From Arcobacteraceae bacterium (GTDB lineage: Bacteria; Campylobacterota; Campylobacteria; Campylobacterales; Arcobacteraceae), in contig JALNYH010000013.1 of the NCBI GenBank assembly GCA_023229945.1, positions 1 to 53,007 of the forward strand: a stretch of 53,007 nucleotides of DNA. The letters are read 5' to 3'. Below, in pieces: positions 1 through 8,314 of this stretch. Below the pieces are notes generated by a model. That model ran no database searches. It saw nothing but the letters and a program-made list of their open reading frames with translations, and was not told where the DNA came from. Both the position numbers and the translations under genes were made by a program. How positions within the stretch are numbered: the stretch's first letter is position 1; the number at the start of each line of letters is the position of its first letter.

Positions 1-653
1 TCTGGTGAATATTTTTGGAGTTCTTCTAAAAATACGCCAGCTTTAAACATAAACATACCAGAGTTCCATAAATAGCGAGTAGTTTGTAGTTCGTAGTTTG
101 TAGTAAGATAGTTTTGAGCTACATCAAAACTTGGTTTTTCATGAAATTTCTTAACACTTAACCCTACACACTTAACGCTTGAAGCTTCCGCTTCAATATA
201 TCCAAATCCTGTTTCAGGAAATGTTGGTTTTATTCCAAATGTTACTAGGTAATCTTTGAGTGCTAATTCTTTTGCCTTTTGGATTACCTTTTGATATTCT
301 TCTTCATTCTTTATCAAGTGGTCTGATGGAGTGACTAAGACAATTTCATCAGGATTTAACGCCATACAAGCAAGTGCAATAGCAGGAGCAGTGTTTCGTC
401 CGACGGGCTCAAGTAAAAATGTTGAATTTTTAATGTTGAATGTTGAATTTTCTTCTAGTTGGTCAAGTGCCAAGAAATATTGCTCAGCATTTGATACAAT
501 AAAGTTTTTATCACATACTTTACTATTTCTTTCAACTGTTAGCTGAAAAAGTGATTTGTTATTGAATAATTTAACAAATTGTTTTGGCATAAGTGTACGG
601 CTTATTGGCCATAATCTTGTACCGCTACCTCCGCATAATATTATGTTAGTCAT
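1..653 (-). CDS. manC: Mannose-1-phosphate guanylyltransferase, 3' end cut by window
   Basis: This enzyme makes GDP-mannose from mannose-1-phosphate and GTP in the cytosol for glycan synthesis. About 217 residues are visible. They show the N-terminal nucleotidyltransferase signature (LCGGSGTRLWPISR), then MPKQF, then EPVGRNTAPAIALA and TPSDHLI, all typical of ManC/RfbM. The gene runs off the left edge, so a C-terminal isomerase domain cannot be judged. The ATG at 653-651 overlaps the TGA of the upstream AlbA-type gene (ATGA), which implies translational coupling. Three stretches of 7-nt-period repeat (79-106, 151-185, 419-451) lie in frame inside the gene, at positions where family members have loops. 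A degenerate second copy lies at 2199-2565. The family call is firm; the glycan it serves is inference. Confidence 0.93.
   Translation of the reverse strand, partial: MTNIILCGGSGTRLWPISRTLMPKQFVKLFNNKSLFQLTVERNSKVCDKNFIVSNAEQYFLALDQLEENSTFNIKNSTFLLEPVGRNTAPAIALACMALNPDEIVLVTPSDHLIKNEEEYQKVIQKAKELALKDYLVTFGIKPTFPETGFGYIEAEASSVKCVGLSVKKFHEKPSFDVAQNYLTTNYELQTTRYLWNSGMFMFKAGVFLEELQKYSP
79..106. repeat. 7-nt-period repeat inside manC
   Basis: Four units of a GTAGTTT-like heptamer on the plus strand (AAACTAC in the coding sense), with single-base differences between units. It is in frame within manC, encoding a Thr/Asn/Tyr-rich loop. The core is the same as at sites in uppS and trmA. Confidence 0.8.
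151..185. repeat. 7-nt-period repeat inside manC, second site
   Basis: About five degenerate units related to TTAACAC (plus strand) with an exact 7-nt period, in frame within manC. The unit differs from that at 79-106 but the period is the same. Confidence 0.6.
419..451. repeat. 7-nt-period repeat inside manC, third site
   Basis: Units ATGTTGA, ATTTTTA, ATGTTGA, ATGTTGA follow each other on the plus strand, encoding an Asn/Ser/Thr/Phe loop after LEEN. The same array, with one change, is present in the manC relic at 2331-2363. There it coincides with the point where the relic's internal deletion begins. Confidence 0.8.
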
Positions 654-2059
654 TTTATCACTTCCCAATAACCAGATTTGGTACTACCAACCCTTTGAAT
701 ATGACCTTCTTTTTTAAGATTTGCTAAGTGTTGCTTTATTGCATTAGCACTTACTCCAAGAGTAGCTGATAACTCATCTCTAGTGACATTTTTATTTTTT
801 ATTATGACTTTTATGATTTTCTCTTTCGTGCTAAGTCTAGTAGTTTCTTGGGTAGTTTCTTGGGTAGTTTCTTGGGTAGTTTCTTGGGTAGAGATTAGCT
901 CTTCAGATTTGATAAACTTTACTTGTGTAAAAGTAGAATCATCATCAATTTCCAGTCTAATTTCTGGATATTGCAACATCTCTTGAGATATTTTCTCATA
1001 TCCTGTTCCCCACTGTTCTATCAACTCTAGTTTTTTAAAAAGATTACCCAAGTTTTGATTCCTAAGTTCACTATATCCTAGTCCTAGCTTCTCTTTGTCT
1101 ATTATGAGAGTTCCTGGATTAGTTATCTCTACCATATCATCAAAAATGGCTATTTTTATATCGCTTCCTAAAATAGAGTAATCTCTATGAACAATAGCAT
1201 TAATAATTACTTCTCTTAATGCCAATAATGGATACTCCCATCTATTTTCTCTATATATCTCACCAATTGTAGCTCCAAGTTTTATATTTCTTTTTATAAA
1301 ATCTATCACTTGCTCTATGCTATCTACTATATTACCATCGTATGTAGCTTGGTCTAAAAAAACTTTTGTACTTTTCCCTTTAAATCTTGCACACTCACAT
1401 TTTATTAGAGGAAAGTGGTTGTCTCTTTTTTTACTAAACCATATACCCAAATTTGTAAGATAATAAACATTATGCTCTTTTTTAATAAATTTTAGCTTTT
1501 CAAGAGTTGAAATATTACATTTTAGTCCTAATTTAGTTTCTATTTTTTCTATTATATTGTCAAAAACTTCTTCATCATATATCTCATCAAAATTAACAAC
1601 ACTGTCAAAACTAATATTTCTTTTTTCTCGTTCTAGTGACTCTAAAATATCACGAGTAGCGACTCTATTCGATGAGCCAACCCTTACATAAGTGCTATCA
1701 AATTTACCAATTGATTTTATGAAGTGAGGTTTAGATGATGATGGATAAAAATGTATAACTAGTAAGGTTTTGTTTTTTACTCTGGCACTGTAGATATTAG
1801 GAGTTATATTTGGCGTACAATTATCATAAATTATACTCGATATAGTCTCTTCAAGTTTTACTATCTCATTTTCGTCAATACCTATCATTTCGTTGTTGTC
1901 TCCAATACCAATAATCAAATCTCCACCTTGAGAGTTTGAAAATGCTATAGCAGTTTTAATAATTTTATCCTTTGATGGTAACTCTTGCTTGAACTCTAAT
2001 TTTCTATTTTCTTTTTGTAAAATAAGTTTTTTTATATCATTCATACTAAAATTAAACAC
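650..2059 (-). CDS. AlbA/Schlafen-type ATP-binding transcriptional regulator
   Basis: 469 residues in the architecture usually annotated as divergent AAA-4 / AlbA_2 regulator or RecG-like ATP-binding protein. An AlbA_2 domain covers about residues 14-130 (KLEFKQELPS, then FSNSQGGDLIIGIGD). A GHKL-like C-terminal ATPase domain covers about 275-375 (LREVIINAIVHRDY, then NPGTL, then EQWGTGYEKI). A QETT repeat linker follows at about 393-411, and a winged-helix DNA-binding domain forms the C-terminus (RDELSATLGVSANAIKQHLANLKKEG). Members of this family often sit on genomic islands, and some are phage-defence related; no role can be assigned here. It lies between an intact and a broken manC copy, which suggests it arrived with a segmental duplication or insertion. 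Its stop overlaps the manC start. Confidence 0.85.
   Translation of the reverse strand: MFNFSMNDIKKLILQKENRKLEFKQELPSKDKIIKTAIAFSNSQGGDLIIGIGDNNEMIGIDENEIVKLEETISSIIYDNCTPNITPNIYSARVKNKTLLVIHFYPSSSKPHFIKSIGKFDSTYVRVGSSNRVATRDILESLEREKRNISFDSVVNFDEIYDEEVFDNIIEKIETKLGLKCNISTLEKLKFIKKEHNVYYLTNLGIWFSKKRDNHFPLIKCECARFKGKSTKVFLDQATYDGNIVDSIEQVIDFIKRNIKLGATIGEIYRENRWEYPLLALREVIINAIVHRDYSILGSDIKIAIFDDMVEITNPGTLIIDKEKLGLGYSELRNQNLGNLFKKLELIEQWGTGYEKISQEMLQYPEIRLEIDDDSTFTQVKFIKSEELISTQETTQETTQETTQETTRLSTKEKIIKVIIKNKNVTRDELSATLGVSANAIKQHLANLKKEGHIQRVGSTKSGYWEVIK
841..888. repeat. 12-bp perfect tandem repeat in regulator linker
   Basis: Four exact copies of TAGTTTCTTGGG (plus strand) encode the QETT repeats between the ATPase and winged-helix domains. 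The period is a multiple of three, so copy-number change would alter linker length without shifting the frame. Confidence 0.95.
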
Positions 2060-2198
2060 CTCTTTTATTTATATTATCAATTCTCTTTACTATTCATATT
2101 TGATTAATAATATCATATCTTTAGTAATAAATACCTAAATACGAATATTTATTATATAATTTAAAATGCTATTGCTTTTTTTTGCCATCTATAATTAC
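2060..2198. other. AT-rich spacer upstream of the AlbA-type gene
   Basis: No ORF is seen. This stretch should contain the promoter for the AlbA-type gene; I could not fix a convincing -35/-10 pair. Confidence 0.4.
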
Positions 2199-2565
2199 TT
2201 TTGTACAATAGCCCTAAAACTCCCCACATAGCTCCAATCAATATCAGATAGCAACAACCCCTTTACTTTGGTTGATTTTTTCCATTAAGGCATAATCTAT
2301 ACTATCAGATGGAATTGCTTCCATATTGGAATGTTGAATTTTTAATATTGAATGTTGAATTTTCTTCTAGTTGGTTAAGTGCCAAGAAATATTGCTCAGC
2401 ATTTGATACAATAAAGTTTTTATCGCATACTTTACTATTTCCTTCAACCGTTAGTTGAAAAAGTGATTTTGAGTTAAACAATTTTACAAATTGTTTTGGC
2501 ATAAAAGTACGGATTATCGGCCATAATCTTGTACCGCCACCTCCACATAATACGATATTGGTCAT
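2199..2565 (-). pseudogene. Degenerate manC copy with internal deletion
   Basis: The ATG at 2565 has a GGAG Shine-Dalgarno and follows the GT4 stop by one base. The first about 79 residues are nearly identical to the intact manC (LCGGGGTRLWPIIRTFMPKQF onward), including the 7-nt repeat. Directly after the repeat the sequence jumps, out of frame, to the central part of ManC: MEAIPSDSIDYALMEK, then after a further frameshift DIDWSYVGSF, matching the family's SIDYALMEK and DIGWSDVGSW motifs. About half the gene is therefore missing between these points and the remainder is frameshifted. It marks the ancestral manC position after the glycosyltransferase gene. A 98-residue ORF can still be read but is not expected to be functional. 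Confidence 0.88.
2331..2363. repeat. 7-nt-period repeat in manC relic
   Basis: Same array as at 419-451 with one substitution. The deletion that destroyed this manC copy starts at its downstream (coding-sense) edge. Confidence 0.75.
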
Positions 2566-2566
2566 T

Positions 2567-3700
2567 TTATCTCCAACATTCTCTAATAGTTTTATATTCA
2601 TTTAAAATGTGGTAGATAACATTTATAAAATCTGACTCAGTCCAAGAATTAATAACTTCATAACCTAAATTTACTTTATTATTAACAGTTTCTTTATCAT
2701 TTATAATAGTTATTATATGATTTACTAAGCTATATGGATTTCTCAAATCTATCAAAAATGCTGCTTCACCTACTTGCTCCCTTAATCCATCTAAATCTGA
2801 ATAACAAACTGGTATTCCTAATAAAAATGCCTCAAGAGGAGGAATATTTGTAGGTCCAAAATATGTTGGCATTACAAGAGCAATAGATTGTTTATACAAA
2901 TTTGGAATTTCTTCATCTTCAACAAAACCTAAATAGTGTATTTGTGTTTCAATTGAATATTCTTGTGCTTTTTCCAAAATATATTCTAAATTGCCATAAT
3001 CTGTTCCTGTAAAAATAACATCTATAATTAAATCATATTCTAATTTCAACAGATGCAATGCTTTTAGAATGTAAATATGATTTTTGTGAGCCCAAAATTG
3101 TGCTGGATAATATATATATTTATTTGTAATATTGTATTTAGTTCTAATATCTATAACTTTTTCAATTGCCATATCTCTAGGTAAAAACTTCAAAACTTCC
3201 ACTCTTTTTTCATCTATTCCATATCTGTAACAAATATTCTTTTTCCCTAATTCAGAATCTGTTGTAATTTTGATTGCTTTTTTTAATAAAGTAGTGTATC
3301 TCTCTTCTCTTTTTTCAAATTCATAATTATTTCTAACTTCAGGAAATTCATTAAAATCTCTATGACATAAATCCCAAACTGTCATTACATACGGAATATT
3401 TATCAGTTCTTTTGCTTTAGTAGTTGGGGTTAAAAAATATATTAAATCAATACTATTGCGAATCAGAAAATCTTCCATTGTGATTAAAGAATCATCTTCT
3501 TGCCTGTATTTCATAAATATAATTTCTATTCTCATTTCATCGTATTCTTTTACAACATTTCTTATATCCGATAAAACTAATATATTAATATCATTGAAGT
3601 TTGAATTTAATAATAAAGAAACTGCTTTAAATTCATATTGAAATCCACCACCAACTTTTTTAGATGAACTTATATAAAAAGCTACATTTAACTTTTTCAT
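2567..3700 (-). CDS. GT4-family glycosyltransferase
   Basis: About 377 residues with the GT-B fold arrangement of family GT4: a GGGFQYE loop near the N-terminus, a YIYYPAQFWAHKNH segment around 200-215, and the donor-binding region MPTYFGPTNIPPLEAFLLGIPV, where the E of PPLEAF is the usual nucleotide-sugar contact. Mannosyltransferases of O-antigen and capsule loci look like this, and the neighbouring manC agrees with a GDP-sugar donor, but donor and acceptor are inference. I chose the ATG at 3700 because it overlaps the preceding methyltransferase stop as ATGA; upstream Met codons at 3727 and 3715 are possible. Confidence 0.85.
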   Translation of the reverse strand: MKKLNVAFYISSSKKVGGGFQYEFKAVSLLLNSNFNDINILVLSDIRNVVKEYDEMRIEIIFMKYRQEDDSLITMEDFLIRNSIDLIYFLTPTTKAKELINIPYVMTVWDLCHRDFNEFPEVRNNYEFEKREERYTTLLKKAIKITTDSELGKKNICYRYGIDEKRVEVLKFLPRDMAIEKVIDIRTKYNITNKYIYYPAQFWAHKNHIYILKALHLLKLEYDLIIDVIFTGTDYGNLEYILEKAQEYSIETQIHYLGFVEDEEIPNLYKQSIALVMPTYFGPTNIPPLEAFLLGIPVCYSDLDGLREQVGEAAFLIDLRNPYSLVNHIITIINDKETVNNKVNLGYEVINSWTESDFINVIYHILNEYKTIRECWR

Positions 3701-4455
3701 TTTTTTAATATCCATACAACATTCCAACTATTAAAATCAGGATTTTTATTGCTCATCCATTCACATTTTTGCATCACACTAAAACCTATCTGTTTACAAA
3801 TCATTTCTAATTCTGTATCAAAAAAATACCTCATTTTATGAAGCTCTTTTTTTTCTACTACTTCTTTTGATATTTTATCTTCAATAAAAATATCATAATT
3901 TACATCTACGATATTCTTCCCAGCATGTAAAACTGGTTCAGCTAGTCTAGTTACTTTTATACTTTCATTTTCAAGCCGTTTGATACGAGTGATAGGTTTG
4001 TCGGTAAGTACAGCAGGTCCATACCAAAAATCAAAGATAAAAATACCTCCATCACTAAGATGATTTTTAGCTACTTCAAAAGCTTTTATTAGCTCTTCAT
4101 TTGAGTTTTGATAGCTCATCACATGAAAAAGTGAAACTACTACATCAAACTTTGTATTAAGATTTAGTTCCTGAATATTTGAATGGGTAAAATTTAACTT
4201 TTTTTCTTTACCAAGTCTTCTGGTCTCTGCGATTTTAAGCATATCAACACTTAAATCTATCCCATGAACTTTATAGCCTTTGTCACAAAAAAGCTCAGCA
4301 TGTTTTCCTGTGCCACATCCCATATCAAGTAGAGTTTCGACTTTATTACTATTAGCTTTTATCAAACTATCCACATATTCAACTTCACCAATATAGTCTT
4401 TATCACTATAAAGCAAATCATAATATTGAGAATACAAATCTCCAAACTGATTCAT
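3697..4455 (-). CDS. Class I SAM-dependent methyltransferase
   Basis: 252 residues. Motif I is LLDMGCGTGKHAELF (about residues 41-55), followed by the acidic ribose-binding residue in VHGIDLSVDMLKIA and motif post-II FDVVVSLFHVMSYQ. This is the small-molecule/sugar methyltransferase type common in polysaccharide loci. It overlaps the aminotransferase upstream by 4 nt and the glycosyltransferase downstream by 4 nt, so all three are probably co-translated. A likely role is methylation of the amino sugar made by the neighbouring DegT enzyme; the substrate is not determined by sequence. Confidence 0.85.
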   Translation of the reverse strand: MNQFGDLYSQYYDLLYSDKDYIGEVEYVDSLIKANSNKVETLLDMGCGTGKHAELFCDKGYKVHGIDLSVDMLKIAETRRLGKEKKLNFTHSNIQELNLNTKFDVVVSLFHVMSYQNSNEELIKAFEVAKNHLSDGGIFIFDFWYGPAVLTDKPITRIKRLENESIKVTRLAEPVLHAGKNIVDVNYDIFIEDKISKEVVEKKELHKMRYFFDTELEMICKQIGFSVMQKCEWMSNKNPDFNSWNVVWILKK

Positions 4456-5567
4456 ACCAATACCTCATGCATGATTTTGGAAACTTCTCTTATTTGCTCT
4501 TCAGTGATAGCCATACCACTTGGGATATAAAATCCTCTCTCATAAAGTTTTGTGGCATTTGGATACTCTTCATCTACAAACAATCCCATTTTATTAAATA
4601 CTGGCTGAGTGTGCATAGGGTAAAAAAATGGTCTTGTTCCGATTCCTCTTGAACCTAACTCTTTCATAACTTCTTTCACTGTTTTTGAAAATTCATCTTT
4701 TAAAGTTATCGCAAATACCCAGTAAATATTATCTGCAAAATCTTTTTGCTTTATAGGTAAATTTATAGTATCTATATCACTCAAAAGTTCTTGATACATA
4801 TTTCCAATCCATCTTTTCTTAGCTACAAACTCATCAATTCGTTCAAGCTGTGCAACTCCAAGAGCTGCTTGAATGTTTGTCATTCTTAGATTCCATCCAA
4901 GTTCTTCATGGATAAATCGCTTATTTCCATCTGGTGAAAAGCAAAGATTTCTAAGACTTTTACATCTTTCGTGTACCATTTCATCATCCATAAGTACCAT
5001 TCCACCTTCGCCAGTTGTGATATGTTTGTTTGGATAAAAACTAAATATACTTATATCTCCAAAACTTCCACACATTTTACCATTGTAAGTTTGTCCGTGC
5101 ATTTCAGCTGCATCTTCTATTATTTTAAGATTGTATTTTTTTGCAAGTTCAATAATTGGATTCATATCAACGGGCAATCCATAAATATGAACTACCATGA
5201 TAGCTTTTGTATTTGGTGTGATTTTCGCTTCTAAATCTTGTACTTTCATATTGAAACTATCATATTCACTATCTACTAGCACTGGCTTTGCTCCAGCTTT
5301 TATGACTGCTTGAACACAAGAGATGATAGTGAAACTTGGTATAATGACTTCATCACCTTCACCAATCCCAAGAGCTTTTACAGCCATTTCAAGTGCTGCA
5401 GTACCATTAGTAACAGCTACTGCATACTTTCTACCTACATAATTAGCCATACCTTCTTCAAATCGTCTTACAAAAGGTCCTTCGCTACTTATCCATCCTG
5501 TGTCAATGCACTCGTTAAGATATTTTTTTTCATTGCCATTGAGCAACGGAGTGTTTACTGGTATCAT
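4452..5567 (-). CDS. DegT/DnrJ/EryC1 sugar aminotransferase (GDP-perosamine-synthase-like)
   Basis: 371 residues, fold-type I PLP enzyme that aminates a keto-sugar nucleotide. Visible motifs: VTNGTAALEMAVKALGIGEGDEVIIPSFT, IEDAAEMHG, and SFYPNKHITTGEGGM with the Schiff-base lysine. The region NLRMTNIQAALGVAQLERID is typical of perosamine/4-amino-4,6-dideoxysugar enzymes. With manC nearby, a GDP-linked 4-amino-6-deoxy sugar is the simplest product, but no GDP-mannose 4,6-dehydratase is in the window. Its start overlaps the cupin stop (ATGA). It is distinct from the CBS-containing aminotransferase at 12807-14216. Confidence 0.88.
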   Translation of the reverse strand: MIPVNTPLLNGNEKKYLNECIDTGWISSEGPFVRRFEEGMANYVGRKYAVAVTNGTAALEMAVKALGIGEGDEVIIPSFTIISCVQAVIKAGAKPVLVDSEYDSFNMKVQDLEAKITPNTKAIMVVHIYGLPVDMNPIIELAKKYNLKIIEDAAEMHGQTYNGKMCGSFGDISIFSFYPNKHITTGEGGMVLMDDEMVHERCKSLRNLCFSPDGNKRFIHEELGWNLRMTNIQAALGVAQLERIDEFVAKKRWIGNMYQELLSDIDTINLPIKQKDFADNIYWVFAITLKDEFSKTVKEVMKELGSRGIGTRPFFYPMHTQPVFNKMGLFVDEEYPNATKLYERGFYIPSGMAITEEQIREVSKIMHEVLV

Positions 5568-5995
5568 GGTTTTATAACCAACTTATTATTTGAGATATGT
5601 TCAAATCGTGTTTTATCTTCATCCCCTAAATAAGGACCTTGCTTTATTTCAATCATATCTAAATCTTCTAATACTTCAAAACCATGCCCACCACTTGCAA
5701 GTAAAATCACATCACCACTTTCTAAAATAGCACTTTCTAAATACTTTTGATCTTGTGTATAAAAATCAACTCTAAGTTTCCCTTTTCGTATAACTAAAAC
5801 CTCTTGAGTCAAGTGAACATCTCGAGTAACTTTATTATGCACATGGGCATCAATTCTTTTACCTTTTTTATGAGACATGTATGCCAGTTGTTGAGAATAA
5901 TCATTGGGTGTAAAAAATTCAACACCCTCTTTTTGGTAACTGTTTTTGATGATAATGGCAAGCACTATTGCATCATAATTAATCGTTTGTATCAT
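5564..5995 (-). CDS. Cupin-fold protein of glycan locus
   Basis: 143 residues with a single beta-barrel. Motifs run RIDAHVHNKVTRDVHLTQEVLVIRKG, then a GDVILLASGGHGFEVLED second cupin motif, with three His that could bind a metal. Related cupins in sugar loci are isomerases (FdtA/WxcM type) or have unknown roles. The sequence lacks an obvious acyltransferase part, so WxcM is not supported. It sits directly upstream of the DegT gene and overlaps the relic ORF before it by 17 nt, which suggests this junction was rearranged. Function unknown; the cupin fold is likely. Confidence 0.7.
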   Translation of the reverse strand: MIQTINYDAIVLAIIIKNSYQKEGVEFFTPNDYSQQLAYMSHKKGKRIDAHVHNKVTRDVHLTQEVLVIRKGKLRVDFYTQDQKYLESAILESGDVILLASGGHGFEVLEDLDMIEIKQGPYLGDEDKTRFEHISNNKLVIKP

Positions 5996-6146
5996 TATTT
6001 ATGTTATCCACTAATAGTTTACTTAAATAATCAACAATGTATTTTCCTGTACCATTAGGATTATGTTGTACTAAGTTTAAATTTGAAAGACAGTCATTTA
6101 TTAAGTAATCATTATTTTTAATAATAACTCCCTTAAATTTATTCAT
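5979..6146 (-). pseudogene. C-terminal relic of a CDP-glycerol-phosphotransferase-like gene
   Basis: A 55-residue ORF starting with ATG at 6146, overlapping the previous stop as ATGA. Its sequence (GVIIKNNDYLINDCLSNLN, later NGTGKYIVDYLSKLL) matches the last about 45 residues of the full gene at 9085-10311 (VILSENDYLKDTRLSNLY, later SGAGKYIVDYFIDKL). Only the tail of the family is present, so it is a remnant of a lost second copy, not a domain with its own function. It is still in a position to be translated. Confidence 0.8.
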
Positions 6147-6886
6147 ACAATAGCCCTGAAGTATAAACCTGTATAGGTATAACAACTTTCATTTGGATAC
6201 TCTGGAATTCTACATGAATCATAATAGTTTTTCCATTCTTCAACAAGTTCATAGCCTATATTTTTGATGGTAGAAATAAATTCATTTTTATTATACACAT
6301 ATTGTGGATTAAAAGAAGATGTTGCATTCTGCAGTGTGACAAAAGTTTCACATTTTTCATTTAACGGTAGCCGTTCAAACAATAAATGTCGGGGTTTATT
6401 TTTAAAATCATTAATTGAGAATTCCTCAATATATTGAATTGAACCAGATGCAATAAGAATATCAATTTTATCTATCTCCCTATAATTATTAATAAAGTTT
6501 AATTGTTCAGTTTTATATCCATTCATATTAGCATAATCTACAATAGACTCTACATCATAAATAGTCCAATGAAACTTATAATGCAATGCATATTTAATGA
6601 AATTATAGTAGTGTAACCCAAAAGCTCCACCAACATCTAAAATAGACAGTTCTTTTTCGGTCTGTAATATTTTATTTAACCATAGAAATAATGGATATTC
6701 TGTTGGACTTGTATTCTTAGATATTTCTTTACATCTTTGATATACCCTTAACGCACTCACTTTATTATTGTAACCGATATTATAATCTTTTTTACTACTT
6801 GTTTGTTTTAAAAAGCTTGTTGCTTCATGAAAATTACGAAATTTTCCATAAAAAGAGCCATGAGTATTATAAAATTTATCTATCAA
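6143..6886 (-). CDS. Putative methyltransferase, TIGR04325/LIC12133 type
   Basis: 247 residues. It opens with KFYNTHGSFYGKFRNFHEA, followed by SILDVGGAFGLHYYNF (SAM motif I form with GGAFG) and LIASGSIQYIEEF. This arrangement fits the putative methyltransferase family found in O-antigen and capsule clusters of Leptospira and others. Its substrate is unknown; glycan O-methylation is the usual guess. An upstream gap of 258 bp suggests a new transcript starts here. It is followed immediately by a phosphotransferase relic, so its former downstream partner may have been lost. Confidence 0.75.
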   Translation of the reverse strand: MIDKFYNTHGSFYGKFRNFHEATSFLKQTSSKKDYNIGYNNKVSALRVYQRCKEISKNTSPTEYPLFLWLNKILQTEKELSILDVGGAFGLHYYNFIKYALHYKFHWTIYDVESIVDYANMNGYKTEQLNFINNYREIDKIDILIASGSIQYIEEFSINDFKNKPRHLLFERLPLNEKCETFVTLQNATSSFNPQYVYNKNEFISTIKNIGYELVEEWKNYYDSCRIPEYPNESCYTYTGLYFRAIV

Positions 6887-7144
6887 TATAACTTTCTCCT
6901 TTATATTTTCTTAATAATTATTCACCAACTTAAATAAATCTACTATTTGAATGACCAAAGATTGTAGACGCTAATCTATTCTGTTAACTCCTCTGAAGTG
7001 TAATATTTTATTGTATCTTTTCTCAAATTAATTTGGACTTATAAAATCTAAAAAATTTCCTAAATTTATATTTAATTATAATACTTAGAATTAAATTATT
7101 CTAGTTTATATAATCAATCATTTTATAATCTATTAGTTAATTAC
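6887..7144. other. AT-rich intergenic region
   Basis: No ORF or RNA gene is recognised. It separates the glycerate-kinase group from the methyltransferase group and presumably holds the promoter for the latter. An AGGAG-like Shine-Dalgarno lies just before the 6886 start. Confidence 0.5.
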
Positions 7145-8311
7145 TTAGGTTTTTGTAAATATTAATCTTTTTATACCTTTTTTTTGTTCAATTCTTCTCA
7201 AATATTGTGTAAAGATATCTCTAGAAGCTATATAAATATCTTTTTCATTCACAATTCCTTTAGTCCAACCATTTTCACCTGAAATTGATGCTATTATATC
7301 GATATAATTATCAAAAGCTTTTTCATAACCATCCCCAAACTTTGCGTTAATACTTATAACAGGAATTTTAAAGGTTTTAGCTAGTTTTGCAATACCATAA
7401 GGTGCTTTATTATAAATAGTTTGTTCATCTAGTTGCCCTTCTCCTGTAATAACCAAATCCAAACCTTGTAATTTTTCAATTAAATTAAGCTTTTGAAGAA
7501 TAAACTCTATCCCATATTTTGAAGATGTATCCATAAATAATTCAGCTGCTGATATAATTCCACCTCCTGAACCAGACATTGGTTTATTTCTAATATCAGT
7601 ATTAAATTGTTTTTTTACTACACTAGTATAGTGTAATAAAGATTTATCTAAATCATAGGCCATCTCTTTACTAGCACCTTTTCCTGGACTGTATAATATT
7701 GATACTCCTTTAGCACCAGTAAGTGGAACACTACTATCTGATAAAAATAAAAACTTTGACTCTTTTAAACGACTATCAATTTTTGAAGAATCAATGTAAA
7801 ATAATTTATTTAAGAATATACCACCATCTAATAATTCTTTATTAGATTTGTCTAAATATTTTACTCCTAAGGCTTTCATCATTCCAGAACCAGCATCATT
7901 GTTAGCACTACCTCCAACACCAATAATAAAATCTCTTACACCAAAATCTAATCCAGCTTTTATTAATTCCCCGACTCCTCTAGAAGTTGTAAAGTAAGGA
8001 TTTCTTTTATGTTTAGGTAAAAGTGCCAATCCAAAAGTTAAAGCAGTTTCTATAAAAGCTTTATTATTATTTAATAAAGCCCAGGAAACTTCTATTTTTT
8101 CTCCAATAGGATTTATTGAATTACTATACATTCTTATCCCACCAAAGATTTCAAGCATAGTATCCAATGAACCATCCCCACCATCTGAAATGGGGTAGCA
8201 TAAGATTTCCAAATCTTTAGTAACATTTAAAAATCCATCCTTTATTGCTTTTGCTACATCATGAGCTGTAATTGTGCCTTTAAAAGTATTTGGGGCAATA
8301 AGAATCTTCAT
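7145..8311 (-). CDS. Glycerate kinase (GarK/GlxK family)
   Basis: 388 residues, slightly longer than the usual about 375-380. The family signature is full length: MKILIAPNTFKGTITA at the N-terminus, ISDGGDGSLDTM, GVGGSANNDAGSGMMKALG in the middle, GSGGGI, and ITGEGQLDEQT near the C-terminus. The enzyme phosphorylates D-glycerate to 2- (or 3-) phosphoglycerate. In central metabolism this gene usually sits with glyoxylate or garD genes; here it lies 3 bp from a sugar-type nucleotidyltransferase and a CDP-glycerol-transferase-like gene inside a glycan island. I infer that it feeds phosphoglycerate into glycan decoration. Family call firm, role inferred. Confidence 0.93.
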   Translation of the reverse strand: MKILIAPNTFKGTITAHDVAKAIKDGFLNVTKDLEILCYPISDGGDGSLDTMLEIFGGIRMYSNSINPIGEKIEVSWALLNNNKAFIETALTFGLALLPKHKRNPYFTTSRGVGELIKAGLDFGVRDFIIGVGGSANNDAGSGMMKALGVKYLDKSNKELLDGGIFLNKLFYIDSSKIDSRLKESKFLFLSDSSVPLTGAKGVSILYSPGKGASKEMAYDLDKSLLHYTSVVKKQFNTDIRNKPMSGSGGGIISAAELFMDTSSKYGIEFILQKLNLIEKLQGLDLVITGEGQLDEQTIYNKAPYGIAKLAKTFKIPVISINAKFGDGYEKAFDNYIDIIASISGENGWTKGIVNEKDIYIASRDIFTQYLRRIEQKKGIKRLIFTKT

Positions 8312-8314
8312 ATC

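Noticed and set aside
841..888. Possible CRISPR-like array
   Set aside because: The units are 12 bp and contiguous with no spacers, and they encode a protein linker. No cas genes are in the window.
783..986. Plus-strand ORF with VVSWVVSW repeats
   Set aside because: It is the antisense reading of the QETT repeat region in the AlbA-type gene, with no ribosome-binding site or homologue; a shadow of the 12-bp repeat.
5564..5995. WxcM/FdtC acyltransferase-isomerase
   Set aside because: Only a single cupin domain is present; no hexapeptide acyltransferase repeats are seen.
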